Shown piece by piece: positions 63,730 through 64,000 of a stretch of 64,000 bases of DNA; the first letter of the stretch is position 1, and every line of letters starts with the position of its first letter. The notes below the pieces were generated by a model that had not been told where the DNA came from, searched no databases, and saw only the letters and a program-made list of their open reading frames with translations. Source of the stretch: Prochlorococcus sp. AG-402-I20 (GTDB taxonomy: Bacteria > Cyanobacteriota > Cyanobacteriia > PCC-6307 > Cyanobiaceae); NCBI GenBank assembly GCA_003216975.1, contig QCHY01000004.1, positions 1-64,000 of the forward strand, in the 5' to 3' direction. The translations under genes and the position numbers were made by a program.

Positions 63730-64000
63730 TAGATACACGGATTCATGAGAAAGGCATTCTTGCTAAATTCTTGGAGCAATGTATAAAGATTTTACTTATA
63801 AAAGAATGCAAAAAGATTAGTAATATTAAAATAGATATCATCTCAAGTTCCACTCAAATCATTAAAGGTGAAATACAAAAAATTAGTATCTTTGCTAAAG
63901 ACATAAACTATAAAGATCTTTTATTTGATAAGTTTAATTTAGAAGCTAATCATCTTAAGATAAAAATAAACTTATCAAATAAAGAATTATATTTAAAAAA
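63726..64000 (+). CDS. DUF2993-like protein, 5' part
   Basis: Open to the window end. MIDTRIHEKGILAKFLEQCI then repeating strands with Ile/Lys alternation (IKIDIISSSTQIIKGEIQKI) as in DUF2993/LmeA-like lipid-binding beta proteins. Coupled by ATGA to the hydrolase. Assignment tentative. Confidence 0.55.
   Translation, partial: MIDTRIHEKGILAKFLEQCIKILLIKECKKISNIKIDIISSSTQIIKGEIQKISIFAKDINYKDLLFDKFNLEANHLKIKINLSNKELYLK

Overview
The window reads as Prochlorococcus chromosome, most likely a low-light type (LLI/NATL-like). The DNA is A+T-rich. The right half carries a compact set of marine-picocyanobacterial core genes: trmFO, crtH, pdxJ, recC/recB/recD, psbP, lipA, bioB, uppS, cdaA, lysA, clpC. 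The left half is an island of very short genes typical of this genus. The clade is inferred from overall character, not from a marker gene.

Region 1 (1-20664) is an integrative-element island anchored on a complete tRNA-Pro(UGG) gene on the minus strand (20591-20664). The 3' half of that tRNA, cut at the anticodon loop, recurs at 13242-13284 and 2712-2756. Each copy is followed by the same terminator hairpin and an 18-base motif. This makes two head-to-tail units, about 7.3 kb (13.3-20.6 kb) and 10.5 kb (2.76-13.3 kb). The outer unit keeps a tyrosine recombinase (2990-4216) beside its distal att copy, preceded by five CGTCAGCA boxes. The layout matches the tRNA-anchored tycheposon class of mobile elements known from Prochlorococcus. 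Cargo includes dozens of miniature membrane or secreted proteins, a histone-H1-like DNA-binding protein, dimeric alpha/beta-barrel proteins, a Cys-rich zinc protein, a Psb28 photosystem II assembly factor, a lipase-like hydrolase and a pilin-like protein. Several families are duplicated between the units, some copies are broken, and there are several candidate structured RNAs. Left of the outermost att copy lie a PD-(D/E)XK-like nuclease, the ribosome-rescue factor arfB and a tightly packed small-membrane-protein operon.

Region 2 (20.7-30.4 kb) is a second AT-rich stretch of small hypothetical genes upstream of tRNA-Pro. It holds a SulP anion transporter with a 38-bp perfect palindrome in its leader, a DUF3303-like protein and tRNA-Lys(UUU).

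Region 3 (30.6-64 kb) is ordinary core chromosome: tRNA modification and carotenoid isomerisation; a response regulator with a degenerate receiver; grxD/bolA; plsC; pdxJ; a recC-methyltransferase-recB-recD cluster; DEAD-box helicase; ABC exporter; psbP; recR; lipA; a minus-strand run lysA-cdaA-uppS-bioB-trhO; then rimI, clpC, a glycerol-dehydrogenase-like enzyme, an alpha/beta hydrolase and the start of a DUF2993-like gene cut by the window end.
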